DNA from: Chirona hameri
Taxonomy: Eukaryota > Arthropoda > Thecostraca > Balanomorpha > Balanidae
Reading direction: 5' to 3'
DNA: 64,000 nucleotides
Assembly (NCBI GenBank): GCA_036785665.1
Contig: JAXIVJ010000995.1
Location: forward strand, 97,087-161,086
Shown here in pieces: positions 13,601 to 24,800 of this stretch (its first letter is position 1; each line of letters begins with the position of its first letter). Position numbers and translations under genes: made by a program. The notes beneath the pieces were generated by a model. That model saw nothing but the letters and a program-made list of their open reading frames with translations, ran no database searches and was not told where the DNA came from.

Positions 13601-16600
13601 TACGCCGGTCTGTATCTGACTGGTGAGGCAGTGTGTCGGTACGCCGGTCTGGATCTGACTGGCGAGACAGTGTGTCGGTACGCCTGTCTGTATCTGACTG
13701 GCGAGACAGTCTGTCGGTACGCCGGTCTGTATCTGACTGGCGAGGCAGTCTGTCGCCGGTCTGTATCTGACTGGCGAGACAGTGTGTCGGTACGCCGGTC
13801 TGTATCTGACTGGCGAGGCAGTGTGTCGCCGGTCTGTATCTGACTGGCGAGACAGTGTGTCGTCGGTCTGTATCTGACTGGCGAGGCAGTGTGTCGGTAC
13901 GCCGGTCTGTATCTGACTGGCGAGGCAGTGTGTCGGTACGCCGGTCTGTATCTGACTGGCGAGACAGTGTGTCGGTTCGCCGGTCTGGATCTGACTGGCG
14001 AGACAGTGTGTCGTCGGTCTGTATCTGACTGGCGAGGCAGTGTGTCGGTACGCCGGTCTGTATCTGACTGGTGAGACAGTGTGTCGGTACGCCGGTCTGT
14101 ATCTGACTGGCGAGGCAGTGTGTCCCCGGTCTGTATCTGACTGGCGAGGCAGTGTGTCGGTACGGCGGTCTGTATCTGACTGGCGAGGCAGTGTGTCGCA
14201 GGTCTGTATCTGACTGGCGAGGCAGTGTGTCGGTACGCCGGTCTGTATCTGACTGGCGAGACAGTGTGTCGGTACGCCGGTCTGTATCTGACTGGCGAGG
14301 CAGTGTGTCCCCGGTCTGTATCTGACTGGCGAGGCAGTGTGTCGGTACGCCGGTCTGTATCTGACTGGCGAGGCAGTGTGTCGGTACGCCGGTCTGTATC
14401 TGACTGGCGAGGCAGTGTGTCGGTACGCCGCTCTGGATCTGACTGGCGAGACAGTGTGTCGGTACGCCGGTCTGTATCTGACTGGCGAGACAGTGTGTCG
14501 GTACGCCGGTCTGTATCTGATTGGCGAGGCAGTGTGTCGGTACGCCGGTCTGTATCTGACTGGCTAGGCAGTGTTTCGGTACGCCGGTCTGTATCTGACT
14601 GGCGAGGCAGTGTGTCGGTACGCCGGTCTGTATCTGACTGGCGAGGCAGTGTGTCGGTACGCCGGTCTGTATCTGACTGGCGAGGCAGTGTGTCGGTACG
14701 CCGGTCTGTATCTGACTGGAGAGGCAGTGTGTCGGTACGCCGGTCTGGATCTGACTGGCGAGACAGTGTGTCGGTACGCCGGTCTGTATCTGACTGGCGA
14801 GGCAGTGTGTCGCCGGTCTGTATCTGACTGGCGAGGCAGTGTGTCGGTACGCCGGTCTGTATCTGACTGGCGAGGCAGTGTGTCGCCGGTCTGTATCTGA
14901 CTGGCGAGGCAGTGTGTCGGTACGCCGGTCTGGATCTGACTGGCGAGACAGTGTGTCGGTACGCCGGTCTGTATCTGACTGGCGAGGCAGTGTGTCGCCG
15001 GTCTGTATCTGACTGGCGAGGCAGTGTGTCGCCGGTCTGTATCTGACTGGCGAGGCAGTGTGTCGCCGGTCTGTATCTGACTGGCGAGACAGTGTGTCGG
15101 TACGCCTGTCTGTATCTGACTGGCGAGACAGTGTGTCGGTACGCCGGTATGTATCTGACTGGCGAGACAGTGTGTCGGTACACCGGTCTGTATCTGACTG
15201 GCGAGGCAGTGTGTCGCCGGTCTGTATCTGACTGGCGAGGCAGTGTGTCGCCGGTCTGTATCTGACTGGCGAGACAGTGTGTCGGTACACCGGTCTGTAT
15301 CTGACTGGCGAGGCAGTGTGTCGCCGGTCTGTATCTGACTGGCGAGGCAGTGTGTCGCCGGTCTGTATCTGACTGGCGAGACAGAGTGTCGCCGGTCTGT
15401 ATCTGACTGGCGAGGCAGTGTGTTGCCGGTCTGTATCTGACTGGCGAGGCAGTGTGTCGCCGGTCTGTATCTGACTGGCGAGGCAGTGTGTCGCCGGTCT
15501 GTATCTGACTGGCGAGGCAGTGTGTCGCCGGTCTGTATCTGACTGGCGAGGTAATGTGTCGGTACGCCGGTCTGTATCTGACTGGCGAGGCAGTGTGTCG
15601 CCGGTCTGTATCTGACTGGCGAGGCAGTGTGTCGCCGGTCTGTATCTGACTGGCGAGGCAGTGTGTCGCCGGTCTGTATCTGACTGGCGAGACAGTGTGT
15701 CGCCGGTCTGTATCTGACTGGCGAGACAGTGTGTCGGTACGCCGGTCTGTATCTGACTGGCGAGACAGTGTGTCGCCGGTCTGTATCTGACTGGCAAGAC
15801 AGTGTGTCGGTACGCCGGTCTGTATCTGACTGGCGAGACAGTGTGTCGCCGGTCTGTATCTGACTGGCGAGGCAGTGTGTCGCCGGTCTGTATCTGACTG
15901 GCGAGGCAGTGTGTCGCCGGTCTGTATCTGACTGGCGAGGTAATGTGTCGGTACGCCGGTCTGTATCTGACTGGCGAGGCAGTGTGTCGCCGGTCTGTAT
16001 CTGACTGGCGAGGCAGTGTGTCGCCGGTCTGTATCTGACTGGCGAGGCAGTGTGTCGCCGGTCTGTATCTGACTGGCGAGACAGTGTGTCGGTACGCCGG
16101 TCTGTATCTGACTGGTGAGGCAGTGTGTCGGTACGCCGGTCTGTATCTGACTGGCGAGACAGTGTGTCGGTACGCCGGTCTGTATCTGACTGGCGAGACA
16201 GTGTGTCGGTACGCCGGTCTGTATCTGACTGGTGAGGCAGTGTGTCGCCGGTCTGTATCTGACTGGCGAGGCAGTGTGTCGCCGGTCTGTATCTGACTGG
16301 CGAGACAGTGTGTCGCCGGTCTGTATCTGACTGGCGAGGCAGTGTGTCGCCGGTCTGTATCTGACTGGCGAGGCAGTGTGTCGGTACGCCGGTCTGTATC
16401 TGACTGGCGAGGCAGTGTGTCGGTACGCCGGTCTGTATCTGATTGGCGAGGCAGTGTGTCGGTACGCCGGTCTGTATCTGACTGGCGAGGCAGTGTGTTG
16501 GTACGCCGGTCTGTATCTGACTGGCGAGACAGTGTGTCGGTACGCCGGTCTGTATCTGACTGGCGAGACAGTGTGTCGGTACGCCGGTCTGTATCTGACT

Positions 16601-19600
16601 GGCGAGACAGTGTGTCGGTACGCCGGTCTGTATCTGACTGGCGAGACAGTGTGTCGCCGGTCTGTATCTGACTGGCGAGGCAGTGTGTCGGTACGCCGGT
16701 CTGTATCTGACTGGCGAGGCAGTGTGTCGCCGGTCTGTATCTGACTGGCGAGGCAGTGTGTCGCCGGTCTGTATCTGACTGGCGAGGCAGTGTGTCGCCG
16801 GTCTGTATCTGACTAGCGAGGCAGTGTGTCGCCGGTCTGTATCTGACTGGCGAGACAGTGTGTCGGTACGCCGGTCTGTATCTGACTGGCGAGGAAGTGT
16901 GTCGCCGGTCTGTATCTGACTGGCGAGACAGTGTGTCGGTACGCCGGTCTGTATCTGACTGGCGAGGCAGTGTGTCGCCGGTCTGTATCTGACTGGCGAG
17001 ACAGTGTGTCGTCGGTCTGTATCTGACTGGCGAGGCAGTGTGTCGGTACGCCGGTCTGTATCTGACTGGCGAGGCAGTGTGTCGGTACGCCGGTCTGTAT
17101 CTGACTGGCGAGACAGTGTGTCAGTTCGCCGGTCTGGATCTGACTGGCGAGACAGTGTGTCGTCGGTCTGTATCTGACTGGCGAGGCAGTGTGTCGGTAC
17201 GCCGGTCTGTATCTGACTGGTGAGACAGTGTGTCGGTACGCCGGTCTGTATCTGACTGGCGAGGCAGTGTGTCCCCGGTCTGTATCTGACTGGCGAGGCA
17301 GTGTGTCGGTACGGCGGTCTGTATCTGACTGGCGAGGCAGTGTGTCGCAGGTCTGTATCTGACTGGCGAGGCAGTGTGTCGGTACGCCGGTCTGTATCTG
17401 ACTGGCGAGACAGTGTGTCGGTACGCCGGTCTGTATCTGACTGGCGAGGCAGTGTGTCCCCGGTCTGTATCTGACTGGCGAGGCAGTGTGTCGGTACGCC
17501 GGTCTGTATCTGACTGGCGAGGCAGTGTGTCGGTACGCCGGTCTGTATCTGACTGGCGAGGCAGTGTGTCGGTACGCCGCTCTGGATCTGACTGGCGAGA
17601 CAGTGTGTCGGTACGCCGGTCTGTATCTGACTGGCGAGACAGTGTGTCGGTACGCCGGTCTGTATCTGATTGGCGAGGCAGTGTGTCGGTACGCCGGTCT
17701 GTATCTGACTGGCTAGGCAGTGTTTCGGTACGCCGGTCTGTATCTGACTGGCGAGGCAGTGTGTTTGTACGCCGGTCTGTATCTGACTGGCGAGGCAGTG
17801 TGTCGGTACGCCGGTCTGTATCTGACTGGCGAGGCAGTGTGTCGGTACGCCGGTCTGTATCTGACTGGAGAGGCAGTGTGTCGGTACGCCGGTCTGGATC
17901 TGACTGGCGAGACAGTGTGTCGGTACGCCGGTCTGTATCTGACTGGCGAGGCAGTGTGTCGCCGGTCTGTATCTGACTGGCGAGGCAGTGTGTCGGTACG
18001 CCGGTCTGTATCTGACTGGCGAGGCAGTGTGTCGCCGGTCTGTATCTGACTGGCGAGGCAGTGTGTCGGTACGCCGGTCTGGATCTGACTGGCGAGACAG
18101 TGTGTCGGTACGCCGGTCTGTATCTGACTGGCGAGGCAGTGTGTCGCCGGTCTGTATCTGACTGGCGAGGCAGTGTGTCGCCGGTCTGTATCTGACTGGC
18201 GAGGCAGTGTGTCGCCGGTCTGTATCTGACTGGCGAGACAGTGTGTCGGTACGCCTGTCTGTATCTGACTGGCGAGACAGTGTGTCGGTACGCCGGTATG
18301 TATCTGACTGGCGAGACAGTGTGTCGGTACACCGGTCTGTATCTGACTGGCGAGGCAGTGTGTCGCCGGTCTGTATCTGACTGGCGAGGCAGTGTGTCGC
18401 CGGTCTGTATCTGACTGGCGAGACAGTGTGTCGGTACACCGGTCTGTATCTGACTGGCGAGGCAGTGTGTCGCCGGTCTGTATCTGACTGGCGAGGCAGT
18501 GTGTCGCCGGTCTGTATCTGACTGGCGAGACAGAGTGTCGCCGGTCTGTATCTGACTGGCGAGGCAGTGTGTTGCCGGTCTGTATCTGACTGGCGAGGCA
18601 GTGTGTCGCCGGTCTGTATCTGACTGGCGAGGCAGTGTGTCGCCGGTCTGTATCTGACTGGCGAGGCAGTGTGTCGCCGGTCTGTATCTGACTGGCGAGG
18701 TAATGTGTCGGTACGCCGGTCTGTATCTGACTGGCGAGGCAGTGTGTCGCCGGTCTGTATCTGACTGGCGAGGCAGTGTGTCGCCGGTCTGTATCTGACT
18801 GGCGAGGCAGTGTGTCGCCGGTCTGTATCTGACTGGCGAGACAGTGTGTCGCCGGTCTGTATCTGACTGGCGAGACAGTGTGTCGGTATGCCGGTCTGTA
18901 TCTGACTGGCGAGACAGTGTGTCGCCGGTCTGTATCTGACTGGCAAGACAGTGTGTCGGTACGCCGGTCTGTATCTGACTGGCGAGACAGTGTGTCGCCG
19001 GTCTGTATCTGACTGGCGAGGCAGTGTGTCGCCGGTCTGTATCTGACTGGCGAGGCAGTGTGTCGCCGGTCTGTATCTGACTGGCGAGGTAATGTGTCGG
19101 TACGCCGGTCTGTATCTGACTGGCGAGGCAGTGTGTCGCCGGTCTGTATCTGACTGGCGAGGCAGTGTGTCGCCGGTCTGTATCTGACTGGCGAGGCAGT
19201 GTGTCGCCGGTCTGTATCTGACTGGCGAGACAGTGTGTCGCCGGTCTGTATCTGACTGGCGAGGCAGTGTGTCGCCGGTCTGTATCTGACTGGCGAGGCA
19301 GTGTGTCGCCGGTCTGTATCTGACTGGCGAGGCAGTGTGTCGCCGGTCTGTATCTGACTGGCGAGGTAATGTGTCGGTACGCCGGTCTGTATCTGACTGG
19401 CGAGGCAGTGTGTCGCCGGTCTGTATCTGACTGGCGAGGCAGTGTGTCGCCGGTCTGTATCTGACTGGCGAGGCAGTGTGTCGCCGGTCTGTATCTGACT
19501 GGCGAGGCAGTGTGTCGCCGGTCTGTATCTGACTGGCGAGACAGTGTGTCGGTACACCGGTCTGTATCTGACTGGCGAGGCAGTGTGTCGCCGGTCTGTA

Positions 19601-19666
19601 TCTGACTGGCGAGACAGTGTGTCGGTACACCGGTCTGTATCTGACTGGCGAGGCAGTGTGTCGCCG
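10615..19666. repeat. Higher-order satellite cycle 2
   Basis: Same marker order as cycle 1: GTGTCTG, AGTGGGTCGG at about 12099, GCGAGTCAG at 13165, the CGGTTCGCC and GTCCCCGG units, GCTAGGCAG at 14563, and GGTAATG at 15552 and 15941. It lacks the TCTGAATGG module. About 13.86-16.08 kb is copied directly at 17.01-19.23 kb with a constant 3149-bp shift. The shift is shown by GCTAGGCAG at 14563 and 17712, the odd ACAGAGTGTCG unit at 15381 and 18530, and GGTAATG at 15552 and 18701. Confidence 0.87.
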
Positions 19667-21544
19667 GTCTGGATCTGACTGGCGAGGCAGTGTGTCGCCG
19701 GTCTGTATCTGACTGGCGAGGCAGTGTGTCGGTACGCCGGTCTGTATCTGACTGGCGAGGCAGTGTGTCGGTACGCCGGTCTGTATCTGACTGGCGAGAC
19801 AGTGTGTCGGTACGCCGGTCTGTATCTGACTGGCGAGACAGTGTGTCGGTACGCCGGTCTGTATCTGACTGGCGAGACAGTGTGTCGCCGGTCTGTATCT
19901 GACTGGCGCGACAGTGTGTCGGTACGCCGGTCTGTATCTGACTGGCGAGACAGTGTGTCGCCGGTCTGTATCTGACTGGCGAGACAGTGTGTCGGTACGC
20001 CTGTCTGTATCTGACTGGCGAGGCAGTGTGTCGGTACGCCGGTCTGTATCTGACTGGCGAGACAGTGTGTCGCCGGTCTGTATCTGACTGGCGAGACAGT
20101 GTGTCGGTACGCCGGTCTGTATCTGACTGGCGAGACAGTGTGTCGCCGGTCTGTATCTGACTGGCGAGACAGTGTGTCGGTACGCCGGTCTGTATCTGAC
20201 TGGCGAGGCAGTGTGTCGGTACGCCGGTCTGTATCTGACTGGCGAGACAGTGTGTCGCCGGTCTGTATCTGACTGGCGAGACAGTGTGTCGGTACGCCGG
20301 TCTGTATCTGACTGGCGAGGCAGTGTGTCGTCGGTCTGTATCTGACTGGCGAGACAGTGTGTCGCCGGTCTGTATGTGACTGGCGAGGCAGTGTGTCGGT
20401 ACGCCGGTCTGTATCTGACTGGCGAGGCAGTGTGTCGGTACGCCGGTCTGTATCTGACTGGCGAGACAGTGTGTCGGTACGCCGGTCTGTATCTGACTGG
20501 CGAGGCAGTGTGTCGGTACGCCGGTCTGTATCTGACTGGCGAGGCAGTGTGTCGATACGCCGGTCTGTATCTGACTGGCGAGACAGTGTGTCGCCGGTCT
20601 GTATCTGACTGGCGAGACAGTGTGTCGGTACGCCGGTCTGTATCTGACTGGCGAGACAGTGTGTCGCCGGTCTGTATCTGACTGGCGAGACAGTGTGTCG
20701 GTACGCCGGTCTGTATCTGACTGGCGAGGCAGTGTGTCGCCGGTCTGTATCTGACTGGCCAGACAGTGTGTCGGTACGCCGGTCTGTATCTGACTGGCGA
20801 GGCAGTGTGTCGCCGGTCTGTATCTGACTGGCGAGACAGTGTGTCGGTACGCCGGTCTGTATCTGACTGGCGAGGCAGTGTGTCGCCGGTCTGTATCTGA
20901 CTGGCGAGACAGTGTGTCGCCGGTCTGTATCTGACTGGCGAGGCAGTGTGTCGGTACGCCGGTCTGTATCTGACTGGCGAGGCAGTGTGTCGCCGGTCTG
21001 TATCTGACTGGCGAGGCAGTGTGTCGCCGGTCTGTATCTGACTGGCGAGGCAGTGTGTCGGTACGCCGGTCTGTATCTGACTGGCGAGACAGTGTGTCGC
21101 CGGTCTGTATCTGACTGGCGAGACAGTGTGTCGCCGGTCTGTATCTGACTGGCAAGGCAGTGTGTCGCCGGTCTGTATCTGACTGGCGAGGCAGTGTGTC
21201 GCCGGTCTGTATCTGACTGGCGAGGCAGTGTGTCGCCGGTCTGTATCTGACTGGCGAGACAGTGTGTCGCCGGTCTGTATCTGACTGGCGAGGCAGTGTG
21301 TCGCCGGTCTGTATCTGACTGGCGAGGCAGTGTGTCGCCGGTCTGTATCTGACTGGCGAGGCAGTGTGTCGCCGGTCTTTATCTGACTGGCGAGGCAATG
21401 TGTCGGTACGCCGGTCTGTATCTGACTGGCGAGACAGTGTGTCGCCGGTCTGTATCTGACTGGCGAGGCAGTGTGTCGGCGGTCTGTATCTGACTGGCGA
21501 GGCAGTGTGTCGGTACGCCGGTCTGTATCTGACTGGCGAGGAAG

Positions 21545-21554
21545 TGTGTCGGTA
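21545..21554 (+). repeat. Target-site duplication, left copy
   Basis: TGTGTCGGTA lies directly before the insertion. It is part of the normal satellite unit, so chance identity must be considered. However, the right copy restarts the satellite at exactly the duplicated phase rather than continuing it. Confidence 0.8.
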
Positions 21555-21816
21555 GGGAGATGCAAACAAGTGGGAGACTGTGCGCCGTGCGGGAGACGAT
21601 GCCGACTGTATTGTGACTGTGAGCCGGTTAGCACTGTTTGCTTGGTTTGGTTCGTGGTTGCCAAGTTCCTTTTTTGTGTTAAGGTGTTTTGAAGGGTTAT
21701 TGTTTGTGCTGATTTTTGATGTTTCGTTATGAGCTATGTGCTTGTTATGTGATTTGTGCTTCAGAGGTGAAAATACACTAGCCCTTAAGTGGGACAAACT
21801 GGAAAAAAAAAAAAAA
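21555..21816 (+). mobile_element. Poly(A)-tailed retroposed insertion (262 bp) inside the satellite
   Basis: Non-satellite sequence ends in 14 consecutive A (21803-21816) and is flanked by the identical 10-mer TGTGTCGGTA at 21545-21554 and 21817-21826. Removing the insert and one 10-mer restores a normal 39-bp satellite unit. These are the marks of target-primed reverse transcription, so the insert was copied from a polyadenylated RNA in plus orientation. It may be a 5'-truncated LINE tail, a SINE or a fragment of a cellular mRNA. A frame from 21556 is open for 58 codons to TGA at 21730, but the product is not one I recognise. No AATAAA signal is seen just upstream of the tail and no tRNA-like head is visible. 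The insert occurs only once in the window. Confidence 0.85.
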
Positions 21817-21826
21817 TGTGTCGGTA
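21817..21826 (+). repeat. Target-site duplication, right copy
   Basis: TGTGTCGGTA follows the poly(A) tract immediately and continues into CGCCGGTCTG, completing the interrupted 39-bp unit. Confidence 0.8.
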
Positions 21827-24800
21827 CGCCGGTCTGTATCTGCCTGGCGAGATAGTGTGTCGGTACGCCGGTCTGTATCTGACTGGCGAGGCAGTGTGTC
21901 GCCGGTCTGTATCTGACTGGCGAGGCAGTGTGTCGCCGGTCTGTATCTGACTGGCGAGACAGTGTCGCCGGTCTGTATCTGACTGGCGAGACAGTGTGTC
22001 GGTACGCCGGTCTGTATCTGACTGGCGAGGCAGTGTGTCGCCAGTCTGTATCTGACTGGCGAGGCAGTGTGTCGCCGGTCTGTATCTGACTGGCGAGACA
22101 GTGTGTCGGTACGCCGGTCTGTATCTGACTGGCGAGGCAGTGTGTCGCCGGTCTGTATCTGACTGGCGAGACAGTGTGTCGGTACGCCGGTCTGTATCTG
22201 ACTGGCGAGGCAGTGTGTCGCCGGTCTGTATCTGACTGGCGAGACAGTGTGTCGCCGGTCTGTATCTGACTGGCGAGGCAGTGTGTCGCCGGTCTGTATC
22301 TGACTGGCGAGGCAGTGTGTCGCCGGTCTGGATCTGACTGGCGAGGCAGTGTGTCGCCGGTCTGTATCTGACTGGCGAGGCAGTGTGTCGCCGATCTGTA
22401 TCTGACTGGCGAGACAGTGTGTCGGTACGCCGGTCTGTATCTGACTGGCGAGGCAGTGTGTCGCCGGTCTGGATCTGACTGGCGAGGCAGTGTGTCGCCG
22501 GTCTGTATCTGACTGGCGAGGCAGTGTGTCGCCGGTCTGTATCTGACTGGCGAGGCAGTGTGTCGGTACGCCGGTCTGTATCTGACTGGCGAGACAGTGT
22601 GTCGGTACGCCGGTCTGTATCTGACTGGCGAGGCAGTGTGTCGGTACGCCGGTCTGTGTCTGACTGGCGAGACAGTGTGTCGCCGGTCTGTATCTGACTG
22701 GCGAGGCAGTGTGTCGCCGGTCTGTATCTGACTGGCGAGACAGTGTGTCGGTACGCCGGTCTGTATCTGACTGGCGAGGCAGTGTGTCGCCGGTCTGTAT
22801 CTGACTGGCGAGGCAGTGTGTCGCCGGTCTGTATCTGACTGGCGAGACAGTGTGTCGCCGGTCTGTATCTGACTGGCGAGGCAGTGTGTCGCCGGTCTGT
22901 ATCTGACTGGCGAGGCAGTGTGTCGGTACGCCGGTCTGGATCTGACTGGCGAGACAGTGTGTCGCCGGTCTGTATCTGACTGGCGAGACAGTGTGTCGCC
23001 GGTCTGTATCTGACTGGCGAGACAGTGTGTCGATACGCCGGTCTGTATCTGACTGGCGAGGCAGTGTGTCGCCGGTCTGTATCTGACTGGCGAGGCAGTG
23101 TGTCGCCGGTCTGTATCTGACTGGCAAGACAGTGTGTCGGTACGCCGGTCTGTATCTGACTGGCGAGGCAGTGTGTCGCCGGTCTGTATCTGACTGGCGA
23201 GGCAGTGTGTCGCCGGTCTGTATCTGACTGGCGAGGCAGTGTGTCGGTACGCCGGTCTGTATCTGACTGGCGAGGCAGTGTGTCGCCGGTCTGTATCTGA
23301 CTGGCGAGACAGTGTGTCGGTACGCCGGTCTGTATCTGACTGGCGAGGCAGTGTGTCGCCGGTCTGTATCTGACTGGCGAGGCAGTGTGTCGCCGGTCTG
23401 TATCTGACTGGCGAGACAGTGTGTCGGTACGCCGGTCTGTATCTGACTGGCGAGGCAGTGTGTCGCCGGTCTGTATCTGACTGGCGAGGCAGTGTGTCGT
23501 CGGTCTGTATCTGACTGGCGAGGCAGTGTGTCGGTACGCCGGTCTGTATCTGACTGGCGAGACAGTGTTTCGGTACGCCGGTCTGTATCTGACTGGCGAG
23601 ACAGTGTGTCGCCGGTCTGTATCTGACTGGCGAGGCAGTGTGTCGGTACGCCAGTCTGTATCTGACTGGCGAGGCAGTGTGTCGGTACGCCGGTCTGTAT
23701 CTGACTGGCGAGACAGTGTGTCGCCGGTCTGTATCTGACTGGCGAGACAGTGTGTCGGTACGCCGGTCTGTGTCTGACTGGCGAGGCAGTGTGTCGCCGG
23801 TCTGTATCTGACTGGCGAGGCAGTGTGTCTGTACGCCGGTCTGTATCTGACTGGCGAGGCAGTGTGTCGCCGGTCTGTATCTGACTGGCGAGGCAGTGTG
23901 TCGCCGGTCTGTATCTGACTGGCGAGACAGTGTGTCGCCGGTCTGTATCTGACTGGCGAGACAGTGTGTCGGTACGCCGGTCTGTATCTGACTGGCGAGA
24001 CAGTGTGTCGCCGGTCTGTATCTGACTGGCGAGACAGTGTGTCGGTACGCCGGTCTGTGTCTGACTGGCGAGGCAGTGTGTCGCCGGTCTGTATCTGACT
24101 GGCGAGGCAGTGTGTCGGTACGCCGGTCTGTATCTGACTGGCGAGACAGTGTGTCGCCGGTCTGTATCTGACTGGCGAGACAGTGTGTCGCCGGTCTGTA
24201 TCTGACTGGCGAGACAGTCTGTCGGTACGCCGGTCTGTATCTGACTGGCGAGGCAGTGTGTCGCCGGTCTGTATCTGACTGGCGAGGCAGTGTGTCGCCG
24301 GTCTGTATCTGACTGGCGAGACAGTGTGTCGGTACGCCGGTCTGTATCTGACTGGCGAGGCAGTGTCTCGCCGGTCTGTATCTGACTGGCGAGACAGTCT
24401 GTCGGTACGCCGGTCTGTATCTGACTGGCGAGGCAGTGTGTCGCCGGTCTGTATCTGACTGGCGAAGCAGTGTGTCGCCGGTCTGTATCTGACTGGCGAG
24501 GCAGTGTGTCGCCGGTCTGTATCTGACTGGCGAGGCAGTGTGTCGCCGGTCTGTATCTGACTGGCGAGGCAGTGTGTCGGTACGCCGGTCTGTATCTGAC
24601 TGGCGAGACAGTGTGTCGGTACGCCGGTCTGTATCTGACTGGCGAGACAGTGTGTCGCCGGTCTGTATCTGACTGGCGAGGCAGTGTGTCGCCGGTCTGT
24701 ATCTGACTGGCGAGGCAGTGTGTCGCCGGTCTGTATCTGACTGGCGAGACAGTGTGTCGGTACGCCGGTCTGTATCTGACTGGCGAGGCAGTGTGTCGGT

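Larger units (their letters stand above)
1..21554. repeat. Satellite array, left segment (34/39-bp monomers)
   Basis: Uninterrupted head-to-tail monomers fill this stretch and run off the left window edge. Two lengths alternate: a 34-bp unit (example 73-106) and a 39-bp unit (example 1508-1546). They are identical except that the 39-mer has 5 extra bases in GTCGGTACGCC where the 34-mer has GTCGCC. The most frequent substitution is GAGGCAG versus GAGACAG. Rarer recurrent variants are TACACCGG, GTGTCTG, GGATCTG, TTTATCTG, GTCTGTACG, GGTAATG and GCTAGGCAG. GC is about 62%, against an AT-rich right flank. No ATG occurs in the consensus on either strand. The segment ends at the 10-bp target duplication of an inserted element. 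This is a satellite by direct reading. A chromosomal location such as centromeric or subtelomeric cannot be inferred from the window. Confidence 0.98.

Noticed and set aside
5230..15183. Giant minus-strand open frame of about 3,300 codons, and similar ones at 7074-15797, 14564-21664, 17121-21797, 39129-44069 and 47239-51692
   Set aside because: They consist of satellite only, overlap in different frames, start at GTG or TTG, and arise because the repeat unit has no minus-strand stop. No ATG, promoter or non-repeat domain supports coding.
21555..21729. 58-codon frame in the retroposed insert as a transposase or LINE ORF remnant
   Set aside because: The frame stays open, but I recognise no conserved residues. 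It is described only as part of the insert.
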